A stretch of DNA of 64,000 nt from Aquimarina sp. AU58 (GTDB lineage Bacteria; Bacteroidota; Bacteroidia; Flavobacteriales; Flavobacteriaceae), in assembly GCF_900312745.1 (NCBI RefSeq), contig NZ_OMPD01000014.1:1860001-1924000 (forward strand). The letters are read 5' to 3'. Below the pieces are notes generated by a model. It saw only the letters and a list, made by a program, of their open reading frames with translations, made no database searches and had not been told where the DNA came from. Positions 1 through 8,551 of this stretch are shown piece by piece. The position numbers were made by a program, and so were the translations under genes. Every line of letters starts with the position of its first letter. Positions within the stretch are counted from its first letter, which is position 1.

Positions 1-360
1 TCCTCCAACATAAGAGCTTGTAGTATCTCTAAATAACTGTCTTGATGTTTTCGTTTTTTGATATGATGTGTTTGGTTCATCCTCAAAGATTTCTTCATCT
101 AATCTATAATCTTCTGGTTGCCCCATTACAGCAATTACTTCTTCTACTTCTTTGTTTCCGATAACCTGTCGTTCATCCTTTATTTTTTCACTGAACAATT
201 CTGCTATTCTGGCTTCTATATCAGATATAATCTCATCTCTCCCTTGCGAATCGGTAAATGAGCGTTTTATAGCGCTGAGATAGCGTTGCAGTTTTAAGTA
301 AGCGTTTTCGTCTATATGAAAAAATATGCCTGCTAAATTTATATTAACTGTCTTATTCAT
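1..360 (-). CDS. PspC-domain family envelope protein (N-terminal part, truncated by window edge)
   Basis: The reading frame opens with ATG at 358-360 and runs off the left edge, giving 120 residues. It starts MNKTVNINLAGIFFHIDE and continues with YLKLQRYLSAIKRSF and DEIISDIEARIAELF, the N-terminal segment I know from flavobacterial PspC-domain proteins, which usually carry the membrane PspC part further downstream (outside this window). The start lies 1 bp after the PadR stop, so the two genes form a tight operon, the usual PadR-PspC arrangement. A role in envelope stress is family knowledge only. Confidence 0.75.
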   Translation of the reverse strand, partial: MNKTVNINLAGIFFHIDENAYLKLQRYLSAIKRSFTDSQGRDEIISDIEARIAELFSEKIKDERQVIGNKEVEEVIAVMGQPEDYRLDEEIFEDEPNTSYQKTKTSRQLFRDTTSSYVGG

Positions 361-361
361 T

Positions 362-697
362 TTACTTCTTTTTTTGTTTGGTTACCAGATTTACAGCATT
401 CCGTAATTCGTCCCAAGTGGTATTTAATTCGCTAAGAAACAATTTTCCTGTTTCTGTGAGTCCGTAATATTTTCGTGGTGGCCCCGATGTAGATTCTTCC
501 CAGCGATAACTCAGTAATCCAGCGTTTTTGAGTCTAGTTAATAGGGGATATATCGTGCCTTCTACCACAAGCATCTTTGCGTCTTTAAGGGTCTCTAAAA
601 TTTCAGCTACATAGGCATCATCGTCCTTAAGGATAGAAAGTATGCAATATTCCAGAACACCTTTGCGCATTTGCGCTTTTGTGTTTTCGATCTTCAT
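362..697 (-). CDS. PadR family transcriptional regulator
   Basis: A 111-residue winged-helix protein. It begins MKIENTKAQMRKGVLEYCIL and contains EGTIYPLLTRLKNAGLL followed by SGPPRKYYGLTETGK, the recognition helix and wing typical of PadR. Family members are dimeric repressors that usually control the adjacent membrane protein gene. Here the PspC-like gene starts 1 bp after the stop, so autoregulation of the pair is likely (inference). Length is normal for the short PadR subfamily. Confidence 0.92.
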   Translation of the reverse strand: MKIENTKAQMRKGVLEYCILSILKDDDAYVAEILETLKDAKMLVVEGTIYPLLTRLKNAGLLSYRWEESTSGPPRKYYGLTETGKLFLSELNTTWDELRNAVNLVTKQKKK

Positions 698-763
698 AAA
701 ACTAATTTTTAAAAGTTAAACTGTTCATTTTTTGATTGATGTTTGGTATTTGATGATTGATGA

Positions 764-1297
764 TTATTTTAAAAAATATTGATCAGATAGTACTACACCG
801 GTAATAAAAACAGAGGTTAAAATATAATTGATTAGGTTAAATTTTAAACTATATCCCTGTTCTTTTGACGTTTTTATAACAAGAAAAAATAAAGTAAAAC
901 ATACAATTAACGGTAATATCCATTGCCCAAGTCCAAGCCATTGGCTTATTCTAGCTTCATCATTAGGGTTAAAAATTGATACAATCATGGCCATTAACCT
1001 GAATGAAAATGCAAAGAATAAAAATGGATACCAATATGTGTTTTTTGTATTTCTGATCACATAAAAAAACACAAATGCTGTTAGTATAGTAAAAATAGGT
1101 CCTGCTGCGCTTACCAAATATTCGTGCCATACCGATGTATATTCTCCTTCTGCTAAGAAAGCCGAATTAAGTGTCATCTTCATTGGATATCCTAATAACT
1201 TTCCTGTAAGTAAATGTGCCAATTCATGAAAAAAGAAGGACAACAGAACAGCAAGAGCGGTTATCAAAATATATTTTATGTTAATTGTTTGTTTCAT
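764..1297 (-). CDS. M50-like integral membrane metalloprotease
   Basis: A 177-residue protein with about five hydrophobic segments. The first membrane segment carries FFFHELAHLLTGKLLGYP, an HExxH zinc motif inside a helix as in site-2 proteases, and a later NPNDEAR stretch could supply the third ligand. It is short for M50 and has no PDZ domain, so it is either a minimal M50 or a zincin-like membrane protein of unknown substrate. It lies 4 bp downstream of the DUF4870 gene in the same direction. Confidence 0.75.
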   Translation of the reverse strand: MKQTINIKYILITALAVLLSFFFHELAHLLTGKLLGYPMKMTLNSAFLAEGEYTSVWHEYLVSAAGPIFTILTAFVFFYVIRNTKNTYWYPFLFFAFSFRLMAMIVSIFNPNDEARISQWLGLGQWILPLIVCFTLFFLVIKTSKEQGYSLKFNLINYILTSVFITGVVLSDQYFLK

Positions 1298-1301
1298 TAT
1301 A

Positions 1302-1754
1302 TTATTTTATAAATCGTATAGATAATGGGTATCTGTAACTTTCGCCTTTATTCGCTTTTAAAGCGGCAGTGATAACAAAAATTATTTCCAGAAAAAAACC
1401 GATTAGTGCTATAATTCCAATAAATGATGCTCCTATAAGAGTTCTAAATCCTCCTGCATCAGAAAAGTTGATTGATATATCATTAAAATGAAACAAATCT
1501 GTAATTGTAGCATCTCCAAAGACATGAAAAATGAAAAATGGAAAAGAAAATATTCCTAATATTACAGTATATAATAGAATACTTAATTGAAAATTGATGG
1601 CTTCCTTACCATGATCATCTATAAAATCTGACTTATCCTTATTGGTAGACCATAATAATATTGGAACTATGTAATTTCCAAAAGGAATAAAGTATTTTGA
1701 GAACGCACCTAGATGCATAAACGTTGCGATATTTTTGTGATTTTTGATTGACAT
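1302..1754 (-). CDS. DUF4870 (Tic20-like) membrane protein
   Basis: A protein of 150 residues. GAFSKYFIPFGNYIVPILLW and DDHGKEAINFQLS followed by hydrophobic segments are the DUF4870 signature; function is unknown. A longer frame opens at a TTG at 1782-1784, but that TTG is itself part of a good promoter -7 element (1782-1789), so translation should start at the ATG at 1752-1754. It appears co-transcribed with the M50-like gene. Confidence 0.85.
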   Translation of the reverse strand: MSIKNHKNIATFMHLGAFSKYFIPFGNYIVPILLWSTNKDKSDFIDDHGKEAINFQLSILLYTVILGIFSFPFFIFHVFGDATITDLFHFNDISINFSDAGGFRTLIGASFIGIIALIGFFLEIIFVITAALKANKGESYRYPLSIRFIK

Positions 1755-1781
1755 TGTAAAAGTATATAATAGTTTCTTATG

Positions 1782-1815
1782 CAAATATATGGTTAAAAAA
1801 AGGTATTATGCAAAA
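1782..1815 (-). promoter_or_regulatory. Bacteroidota-type promoter for DUF4870/M50 genes
   Basis: Read on the minus strand, TTTTG (1811-1815) is followed after 21 bp by TATATTTG (1782-1789). This fits the Bacteroidota sigma consensus, TTTG then TAnnTTTG at about 17-23 bp. The expected transcript start falls about 20-25 bp before the ATG at 1754. Confidence 0.6.
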
Positions 1816-1907
1816 CATAGTACCATATTTTAACATAAATTTAAGATTTAAGACCCTTTTCTTGACTATTTCTTTTGCCTATATTGTGAGAACTAAAAAT
1901 AAAACTC

Positions 1908-2369
1908 ATGGATATTACTCCTAGAAAACTTAATGCATTCTTACTATTTAAGTTACCCTCTGCCTGGTTATGTGGTGTAAGGGTTAAAAATATAGATAGA
2001 ATAAGCTGTACTGTTAGTGTAAAACATCGATGGATAAACCAAAACCCTTTTAAATCTATGTTTTGGGCAGTGCAAGGAATGGCGGCAGAATTAACTACTG
2101 GGGCCTTGGTAACAGGATATATAAGAGACAGTGGAAAAAAGATATCAATGCTGGTGGCAAGCAATAATGCAACATATACCAAAAAGGCTGTTGGTAGAAT
2201 TACTTTTGTGTGTACCGAAGGAGATTTGGTAGCTGATGCCATTAGAAAAACTATTGAAACCGGTGAAGGACAAACGGTATGGATGAAATCAATAGGAACT
2301 AATCAAGATGGGATTGAAGTTTCTACATTTAATTTTGAATGGACAGTTAAAGTGAAGAATGAAAAGTAA
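1908..2369 (+). CDS. DUF4442 hotdog-fold (thioesterase-like) protein
   Basis: A 153-residue single-domain protein. KLPSAWLCGVRVKNID, then NPFKSMFWAVQGMAAELTTG and a C-terminal strand ending EVSTFNFEWTVK, match DUF4442, a hotdog-fold family related to acyl-CoA thioesterases. The conserved PF..M-x-A-x-x-MA-x-E stretch corresponds to the hotdog central helix. Substrate is unknown. An antisense frame at 1841-2242 has no family features and is a shadow. Confidence 0.85.
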   Translation: MDITPRKLNAFLLFKLPSAWLCGVRVKNIDRISCTVSVKHRWINQNPFKSMFWAVQGMAAELTTGALVTGYIRDSGKKISMLVASNNATYTKKAVGRITFVCTEGDLVADAIRKTIETGEGQTVWMKSIGTNQDGIEVSTFNFEWTVKVKNEK

Positions 2370-2471
2370 AATAGTATAGCGAAAAAAATAAGTAGACTGT
2401 AACACTTTATGAAATTCGTTTACTTATAAAGAAACTATTCATTAATCAATATATTATAAACATTAAAAAAT

Positions 2472-3272
2472 ATGACAGCACACGAAATCGACTACGAAAT
2501 TATTGGTGAAGAAATGCAATATGTAGAGATAGAGTTAGATCCACAAGAAGGGGTGATTGCAGAAGCAGGAAGTTTTATGATGATGGATGATGGCATAAAG
2601 ATGGACACGATTTTTGGTGATGGTTCTGCAAAAGATACTGGAGTTCTGGGCAAAATATTTGGAGCTGGTAAACGATTACTAACAGGGGAAAGCTTGTTTA
2701 TGACCGCTTTTTATAATCAGGTAGGAGGAAAGAAGAAGGTAAGTTTTGCCTCTCCATACCCGGGAAAGATTATACCTGTAGATCTAACTAATTATGGAGG
2801 AAAATTTATTTGTCAAAAAGATGCGTTTTTATGTGCGGCCAAAGGAGTTTCTGTAGGAATAGAGTTTTCCAGAAAATTAGGTAGAGGACTATTTGGTGGC
2901 GAAGGTTTTATTATGCAAAAATTAGAGGGTGATGGTATGGCCTTTGTTCATGCAGGTGGGACTACATCTAGAAAAGAACTACAGTCTGGCGAAAAACTAA
3001 AAGTAGATACAGGTTGTATTATTGGATTTTCTAAGGGAATACAATATGATATAGAATTTGTAGGAGGGATTAAGAATACTATTTTTGGAGGAGAAGGATT
3101 GTTTTTTGCTACATTAACTGGTCCTGGAGTTGTGTATATACAATCTTTACCATTTAGCAGACTTGCTAATAGAGTATTAGCATTGGCCCCCAGAGGGGGA
3201 GGGAAAAGTAAAGGCGAAGGTAGTATTCTAGGTGGTTTGGGAGATCTTTTAGATGGCGATAACAGTTTTTAA
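2472..3272 (+). CDS. TIGR00266/AIM24 family protein
   Basis: A 266-residue glycine-rich beta protein. EVEL-type N-terminal strands, GESLFMTAFYN, PGKIIPVDL, DAFLCAAKGV, FGGEGFIMQKLEG and GPGVVYIQSLPFSRLA are the hallmarks of the TIGR00266/AIM24 family, which forms a trimeric beta-prism fold. The bacterial function is not established; the mitochondrial relative AIM24 affects inner-membrane organisation. Length is normal. It is a single gene, possibly ended by the weak hairpin at 3271-3307. Confidence 0.92.
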   Translation: MTAHEIDYEIIGEEMQYVEIELDPQEGVIAEAGSFMMMDDGIKMDTIFGDGSAKDTGVLGKIFGAGKRLLTGESLFMTAFYNQVGGKKKVSFASPYPGKIIPVDLTNYGGKFICQKDAFLCAAKGVSVGIEFSRKLGRGLFGGEGFIMQKLEGDGMAFVHAGGTTSRKELQSGEKLKVDTGCIIGFSKGIQYDIEFVGGIKNTIFGGEGLFFATLTGPGVVYIQSLPFSRLANRVLALAPRGGGKSKGEGSILGGLGDLLDGDNSF

Positions 3273-3307
3273 CAGTGTTAAATAAGCGCTAAAAGACTGT
3301 TTTTTTA
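3271..3307 (+). terminator. possible terminator after AIM24 gene
   Basis: AACAGT (3271-3276) pairs with ACTGTT (3296-3301) across a long 19-nt loop and is followed by a T-run. The stem is short, so this is weak. Confidence 0.3.
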
Positions 3308-3407
3308 GTTTTATTTACATATATTAGCTAGAACAACTTTAAAAACTATAAGATTATTCCTACAATTACTTGTTTAAACCTAACATTTTTTAAACCCCTA
3401 TTAATTT

Positions 3408-3605
3408 ATGGCTAGAGCAATGTTTGATTACACAAAAACTGTGCTTAAAAAAGTAAGTTTTGATGTTAATCTTTTTACTAAGGAAGTTTTAAAAGCACTA
3501 AACAGACTACTTCCTCACGAGATTGAAGAATTAAAAATCTGGATTCAATCATTAACAGTGAAACAACCAGAATTACAATCTTGTTTAATCTATTTAAAAT
3601 CATAA
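3408..3605 (+). CDS. small conserved flavobacterial protein
   Basis: A 65-residue protein starting MARAMFDYTKTVLKKVSFD and containing LLPHEIEELKIW. I recall very similar short proteins across Flavobacteriaceae, always without assigned function. It is predicted to be mostly helical and cytoplasmic (no signal peptide or membrane segment). A strong hairpin terminator follows directly. Confidence 0.75.
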   Translation: MARAMFDYTKTVLKKVSFDVNLFTKEVLKALNRLLPHEIEELKIWIQSLTVKQPELQSCLIYLKS

Positions 3606-3635
3606 AAAAAAAGCGACTTTCTAGTCGCTTTTTAT
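3606..3635. terminator. bidirectional terminator overlapping the oxyR 3' end
   Basis: AAGCGACT (3611-3618) pairs with AGTCGCTT (3623-3630); the stem is extended by flanking A and T runs on both sides. It serves the + gene ending at 3605 and the - gene ending at 3621. The minus-strand stop codon sits in the loop and the last codons form one arm. Confidence 0.85.
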
Positions 3636-4571
3636 TTTTGCCATAGGGCTAATGATTTTTACGTTTTGAAAAGTAATAGCTCCTTTTACAACACCAGCAA
3701 TAGTAGAATGCAAAGCATCAATAATTTGCATTTTTAGTTCACTTTTATTAAAAATTAAACTTACTTCTCTTGCAGGAGAAGGCTCGTTAAAGTAATGAAG
3801 ATTACTTTTTTCACCATTCTTTATATCTAAAGTATGTAAATAGGGTAGAAGTGTCATTCCCAGACCTTCGTTAGCCAGCTTTATAAGAGTCTCAAAACTA
3901 CCGCTTTCTAACTGAAAATGATCTTCTTCATAACTTTTCTTAGTCTTACAGAGGTTAACAATTCCATCTCTAAAACAATGACCGTCCTCAAGAAGAAGCA
4001 TATCATCGATATCAAGGTCAGTAATATCAATTTTTTTCTTCTGATTAAGTCTATGAGTAGAAGGAATATATCCTACAAATGGTTCGTAGTATAAAACACG
4101 TTCTTTTATGTTTTCGTTTTCTAAAGGAGTTGCTGCAATAGCAGCATCCAGATGACCATCGAGAAGGCGTTCAATTATAGCTTCTGTATGCAACTCCTCT
4201 ATTTTTAATTTTACCTTTGGATATTTTTTTATAAAATTGTTTAAAAACATAGGTAAAAGAGTAGGCATTACAGTAGGAATAACCCCTAATTTGAATTCAC
4301 CACCAATGAAGCCTTTTTGTTGATCTACAATATCCTGAATTCGTTCACTTTCATTTACAATATTTTTTGCTTGTTGAACAAGCTTGTTGCCAACTTCTGT
4401 AAGTTCTATAGGTTTTTTACTACGATCAAAGATGAGAATATCTAACTCTTCTTCAAGCTTTTGAATTTGCATACTTAGTGTAGGTTGAGTCACAAAAGTT
4501 TTTTCTGCAGCCTTCGTAAAGTTTTTGTGTTCTGCTACCGCTAAAACATATTTTAATTGTGTAATGGTCAT
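3621..4571 (-). CDS. oxyR: hydrogen peroxide-inducible genes activator OxyR (LysR family)
   Basis: A LysR-type regulator of 316 residues from the ATG at 4569-4571; a 7-codon longer frame starts at TTG and is unlikely. The N-terminal helix-turn-helix reads TQLKYVLAVAEHKNFTKAA. The effector domain contains GHCFRDGIVNLC, two cysteines eight residues apart, exactly as in the redox-sensing pair of E. coli OxyR (C199/C208, GHCLRDQAMGFC). This makes peroxide sensing by disulphide formation very likely. No catalase or peroxidase gene is adjacent. Its 3' end overlaps the terminator hairpin. Confidence 0.93.
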   Translation of the reverse strand: MTITQLKYVLAVAEHKNFTKAAEKTFVTQPTLSMQIQKLEEELDILIFDRSKKPIELTEVGNKLVQQAKNIVNESERIQDIVDQQKGFIGGEFKLGVIPTVMPTLLPMFLNNFIKKYPKVKLKIEELHTEAIIERLLDGHLDAAIAATPLENENIKERVLYYEPFVGYIPSTHRLNQKKKIDITDLDIDDMLLLEDGHCFRDGIVNLCKTKKSYEEDHFQLESGSFETLIKLANEGLGMTLLPYLHTLDIKNGEKSNLHYFNEPSPAREVSLIFNKSELKMQIIDALHSTIAGVVKGAITFQNVKIISPMAKIKSD

Positions 4572-4664
4572 GGTCTGTGTTTTGGGGAACAAAAATATAA
4601 AAGCTATTGATATTATTTATTAAATAATTATTAAAAATTTGTTTTATCTATTGTGTTTAGAATG

Positions 4665-4701
4665 AAAAAAGGAACTACCTATAAAATGCAGTTCCTTTTT
4701 T
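4665..4701 (-). terminator. terminator downstream of DUF2141 gene
   Basis: AAAAAAGGAACT (4665-4676) pairs with AGTTCCTTTTT (4690-4700). On the minus strand the stem is followed by TTTTTTC. It lies between the DUF2141 stop and the oxyR start, so it ends the DUF2141 transcript. Confidence 0.8.
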
Positions 4702-4751
4702 GGTTTACCAGTTGGTCAGATGTTGATTGATTGATGAATATAGATTTTTAA

Positions 4752-5174
4752 TTACATTCTGATTTCTAGTTCCAGGTTTTCTGAGTTTACTTCGAATTTG
4801 GCTTCACCCCATAATGGCGGACCATAACTCATGTTGTTATTAGACACACCATAATCTTCTTTTGGCATTCCACCAGGTTCAAAATCCATTCGATTATTTC
4901 CATTTATATCATGAAAACATGTAATGGCAAATACTCCTTCGGGAACATTAGAAAAAGTAATTTTTGCTACACCATCTACAATTGTACTTTTTTCACCTTT
5001 GATTGGGGCAGCTTTCATAAAAGTATTTTCATCATAAAGCCCAAAAATAACTTCTCCTTCAGAACTTGTTATATTGGGAACGGTTACTGTAATGGTTACT
5101 CCTTCTGTATTATCTTGAGCATGAAGAAGAAAGCTAGAAACTAAAAGGGCGGCTAATAATGCTAGAGTTTTCAT
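4752..5174 (-). CDS. secreted DUF2141 protein
   Basis: A 140-residue protein with a signal peptide (MKTLALLAALLVSSFLLHAQ). The mature part has FSNVPEGVFAITCFHDINGN and GVSNN...GPPLWGEAKFEV, the DUF2141 signature of a small periplasmic or exported beta-sandwich protein of unknown function. A paralogue at 25068-25490 shares the layout and sits directly downstream of a TonB receptor. This copy follows the HupE unit at 202 bp and has its own terminator. Confidence 0.88.
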   Translation of the reverse strand: MKTLALLAALLVSSFLLHAQDNTEGVTITVTVPNITSSEGEVIFGLYDENTFMKAAPIKGEKSTIVDGVAKITFSNVPEGVFAITCFHDINGNNRMDFEPGGMPKEDYGVSNNNMSYGPPLWGEAKFEVNSENLELEIRM

Positions 5175-5375
5175 ATAATAAAGTTTTATAGTTATTTGTT
5201 TTGATGAGTCAAAAATCTATAAATCTTTGTTTGAGTACAATAAGAAATTTCTCAGTTGTCATTTTTATAGGATGAAATGTAGTTTTAAAATAACTATGTG
5301 GGATAAAGAGTTGTGAAGTTATATACTTTGTGGGTTGAAGCTGATAGTTAGGAATCCGAAATTTTATATGGAGTT

Positions 5376-6020
5376 TTACTTATTAAATAGTTTGTATTGC
5401 CCTTTTAATCGTATTGTTATGGTAATGTCTTCTTTGTTGTTGTTTCTGAAATACCAACCGTGTTTACCTTCAAAAGGAGCCGTAAATGTTCCTGCCATAT
5501 TGTTAGAATATGCCAAAGTATAACTCTCATAAAATACATTTTTGGGAGGTTTTTCTTGTTTTACTTCTCCATGAAAATCTATATAAACAATAGCATCATT
5601 AGCAGTGCTCCATTCATATTTTATACTCCCATACTTTAATGCTTTAAACTTGTATTCTATACCTTTTCCTGCAGGAACAGTCACATTAATAGTATCATTT
5701 TGTTCTGTAAATTGTTCTGATGGTGGTGGATTGTTTGCTTCTATGGGTTTGGGTACGTTTGGCGCAGAACCTAATTTTTCTAATTTCAATTTCTTGAAAT
5801 TTAATTGAGATACTGATTCTGTATCGATTGTCTCTATTTTTTCAGTATCGTCTACATACAATCTACTAAAACCAAAAAGCTTTCCCGTACCTAATGGGTC
5901 TATGTTGTATTCTGCAGGTAAAACTGCGGTTATAAGCACGGTAAGACCAATAAGCAAGGCTATAAAAATTGATTTTATAAGTTGTTTTTTATTCATTATG
6001 TGGGTATTGCTTGTTGTCAT
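5376..6020 (-). CDS. single-pass membrane anchor protein of the HupE unit
   Basis: A 214-residue protein with one N-terminal membrane helix (LIKSIFIALLIGLTVLITAV) and a periplasmic domain. The latter contains TINVTVPAGKGIEYKFKALK and HGWYFRNNNKEDITITIRL, resembling proteins annotated as transmembrane anchor proteins beside HupE/UreJ genes. The second Met (ATG at 5996) is an equally good start. It lies 9 bp after the HupE-like gene. The ending HGWYFRN...L.G.Y suggests a binding module of the C2 or galactose-binding type, but no function is known. Confidence 0.7.
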   Translation of the reverse strand: MTTSNTHIMNKKQLIKSIFIALLIGLTVLITAVLPAEYNIDPLGTGKLFGFSRLYVDDTEKIETIDTESVSQLNFKKLKLEKLGSAPNVPKPIEANNPPPSEQFTEQNDTINVTVPAGKGIEYKFKALKYGSIKYEWSTANDAIVYIDFHGEVKQEKPPKNVFYESYTLAYSNNMAGTFTAPFEGKHGWYFRNNNKEDITITIRLKGQYKLFNK

Positions 6021-6029
6021 AATTTAGTG

Positions 6030-6728
6030 TTATGTCATAAAATATCCTGTCATTTGAAATCCAAACAATAAAAAACCTGCAGCCATGAGAATTATATTGG
6101 TAAGATTAGAGAATTTAACGTAGCTGTTATATCTTCTCCAAACCCCTAAGAGTATAAGAACTAGCCCTAAAGCTAAAAACTGTCCTATTTCTACCCCAAT
6201 ATTAAAACCGATTAGATTTACAAATAATCCTTCTTTATCAAACTTAAATTCTTGTAATTTGGTTGCTAGTCCAAAACCATGAAACAATCCAAAAATTAAT
6301 ACTGCTATTTTGGTATTGGGTTGTTTCTTAAAAAATTGTTTAAACCCTCCCAGGTTATCAAACCCCTTATATACAATCGATAACGCGATAATAGCATCTA
6401 TTAAAAAAGCATTTACATTAATATCTGCCATTACACCAAGTAATAGGGTAAGACTATGACCGATCGTAAAAAAACTTACATATAATAGTATTTCTTTTGT
6501 TCTATACAAAAAGAAAATGACCCCTACCAGAAAAAGTAGGTGGTCATATCCTGTTATCATATGTTTTGCGCCAATGTATAGAAACGGACCAAAAGCAATT
6601 CCTTTATTTCCTAATAAGAAAGACTGCGTCTCATCATCGACACCATGCGCCGCGTTTGCGGTTATTGAAACCAGTACAAAGGCGAGAAATATAAAGAATG
6701 TTGTAGTGTTTTTAAACATCTTTGCCAT
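6030..6728 (-). CDS. HupE/UreJ family membrane protein
   Basis: A 232-residue protein with a cleavable signal (ending ITANAA) and about six membrane helices. KHMITGYDHLLFLVGV and FGLFHGFGLA carry the conserved His/Asp residues of the HupE/UreJ_2 family, which are thought to move nickel or cobalt. It is the middle gene of a three-gene unit with a His-tailed lipoprotein before it and a membrane anchor after it. No urease or hydrogenase gene is in the window, so the metal and client enzyme are unknown. Confidence 0.88.
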   Translation of the reverse strand: MAKMFKNTTTFFIFLAFVLVSITANAAHGVDDETQSFLLGNKGIAFGPFLYIGAKHMITGYDHLLFLVGVIFFLYRTKEILLYVSFFTIGHSLTLLLGVMADINVNAFLIDAIIALSIVYKGFDNLGGFKQFFKKQPNTKIAVLIFGLFHGFGLATKLQEFKFDKEGLFVNLIGFNIGVEIGQFLALGLVLILLGVWRRYNSYVKFSNLTNIILMAAGFLLFGFQMTGYFMT

Positions 6729-6733
6729 ATAGA

Positions 6734-6943
6734 TTAATGTGCGTGTCCGTGTTCTTTTACTTGTCGGATACTATCTAATCTTGCTTTTTCAGCTTCATCA
6801 ATCTTAACTTCTGGTGTTGATTCTTGAGTAGCTTCTACTTTAGCAGGATCTGTATTTTCTTCTTTTTTCTCCTTTTTCTCTGTACAAGCTCCTAAGATTG
6901 CTAAAGCCAAAACGGCTGTGATCATTGATTTTTTAATTGTCAT
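6734..6943 (-). CDS. small lipoprotein with histidine C-terminus
   Basis: A 69-residue protein. A type II signal peptide ends in the lipobox LGAC; the short mature part is charged (EKKEKKEENTDPAK) and ends KEHGHAH. The histidine tail could bind a transition metal, fitting the HupE/UreJ permease that starts 5 bp downstream (inference). No known family was recognised. Confidence 0.7.
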   Translation of the reverse strand: MTIKKSMITAVLALAILGACTEKKEKKEENTDPAKVEATQESTPEVKIDEAEKARLDSIRQVKEHGHAH

Positions 6944-7214
6944 GTTTGTGTTTTTTAGATGAGTTAATTCTAATAAGTTTCTTTTAAATTTTTGAAGTTA
7001 CACTATTTAATTCACTTAATTTTTAAAACAAAAAATCATCATTTTTAGTATGTGTGATTTAACAAGTAAAATAGTGTTGCTTACATGGTAAATATAGTTT
7101 TTTTTCTAAGATTGTCACAAAGAATGTATATCTCTTAGTGGTATGAATATTCTATAAAAATAGAAAACAGAAAATAGTGATTTTATGGAAACAAAAGTTG
7201 TAAACAAGTTTTAC

Positions 7215-8549
7215 TCACAAAAGCCCTCGCGCTTTGATCTCAAGGTATTTATTAATAGTGTTAACCGTAAGGTTTTCTGGGGTAGTTAATACCGTTTGTA
7301 TCCCATGTTTTTGTAACTCTTTTACCATTACTTTTTTGTCATATGCAAATTGCTGTGCAATAGTTTGATCATAAATGGTTTGTAGATCCTCTGCATTTTG
7401 TTGAATAAGATGATCAAGTTCTGTATTCTGAAAGAAGATCACTACCAATACATGTTTTTTGGCTAAAGCCCGTAAATACGGAAGTTGCCTTTTTAAAGAT
7501 GATAGATGTTCAAAATTAGTATATAATAGGAGTAAACTTCTGTGGTTTATTTGTCGTTTAACATGCGTATATAGCAATCCATAATCAGAATCAAGAAATT
7601 GGGTCTTAACATTATAAAGTGTTTCAGAAATCGTATTAATGTATGTTTTTTTTCCGCTAGACGGCAAAAAATCATTTACTGTATTAGAAAAAGATAGCAT
7701 CCCGACTTTATCATGTTTTTTTAAGGCAATATTAGAAAAAGCCAGTGTACTATTAACAGCATAATCCAGAAGACTTAATTCTTTAAAAGGCATTTTCATA
7801 ACACGACTAGCATCAATGATAGAATATATAGGTTGAGATTTTTCATCCTGAAATTGATTAATCATTAAGTTACCGTGTTTTGCAGAAGCTTTCCAGTTAA
7901 TAGTACGAACATCATCACCGATTACATATTCTTTGATTTGCTCAAACTCCATCGTATGCCCAATACGTCGTATTTTTTTAAGTCCAATTTGAGTTAACTT
8001 ATTATCAATAGCCAAAAAATCATATTTTTTCATCTGGATAAAAGAAGGATATACTTTTACCATTGCAGCTTTATCAAAACTATAACGACGTTTTGCAAAA
8101 CCTATTCTGGTCATGGCATACACATATAGGTTTCCAAAAACATACTCTCCTCGTTTTACAGGGCGTAATGAGTATTCAAAATCTAAAATAGACTTAGGAG
8201 AAATACTTCCTTTTTTTAGGAAATCACGTTTTTGAAATTGCACAGGGATCTCATCGATAACCTCTACATGGGTCGTAAATTTATAATTACTTTTTATTCG
8301 TACGGGAACAGCATTAAAATCACTATTAGAAAATTTATTTGGTAAAATCCTATTGGCATGAATTCCATTTCTAGTATTATATAAAGCCACAATATCAAAC
8401 AGAAAAACAATTATTAATCCCCATACCAATAACCAGACAATTGGATATATTGGAGTAAACCAGTATGATAATAAAAACAATACTGATATTAGCGTGAGTA
8501 TATAAAATACTCTGGAACTTAGATATAGTGATTTTAAAAATTGAATCAA
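7215..8549 (-). CDS. DUF58 domain protein
   Basis: A 444-residue protein with two N-terminal membrane helices, then the DUF58 core EYVIGDDVRTINWKASAKHG followed by LMINQF and a von Willebrand A-like fold (YSIIDASRVM). DUF58 proteins act with MoxR ATPases, probably in assembling or activating envelope complexes. It starts 2 bp after the MoxR gene, the last gene of a six-gene minus-strand cluster. Confidence 0.93.
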   Translation of the reverse strand: MIQFLKSLYLSSRVFYILTLISVLFLLSYWFTPIYPIVWLLVWGLIIVFLFDIVALYNTRNGIHANRILPNKFSNSDFNAVPVRIKSNYKFTTHVEVIDEIPVQFQKRDFLKKGSISPKSILDFEYSLRPVKRGEYVFGNLYVYAMTRIGFAKRRYSFDKAAMVKVYPSFIQMKKYDFLAIDNKLTQIGLKKIRRIGHTMEFEQIKEYVIGDDVRTINWKASAKHGNLMINQFQDEKSQPIYSIIDASRVMKMPFKELSLLDYAVNSTLAFSNIALKKHDKVGMLSFSNTVNDFLPSSGKKTYINTISETLYNVKTQFLDSDYGLLYTHVKRQINHRSLLLLYTNFEHLSSLKRQLPYLRALAKKHVLVVIFFQNTELDHLIQQNAEDLQTIYDQTIAQQFAYDKKVMVKELQKHGIQTVLTTPENLTVNTINKYLEIKARGLL

Positions 8550-8551
8550 AA

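Noticed and set aside
1755..1784. Extended TTG start for the DUF4870 protein
   Set aside because: The TTG lies inside the promoter -7 element, so it would precede the transcript start.
1841..2242. 133-codon minus-strand frame over the DUF4442 gene
   Set aside because: The plus-strand frame carries the DUF4442 motifs from end to end; the antisense frame has no family features or good start.
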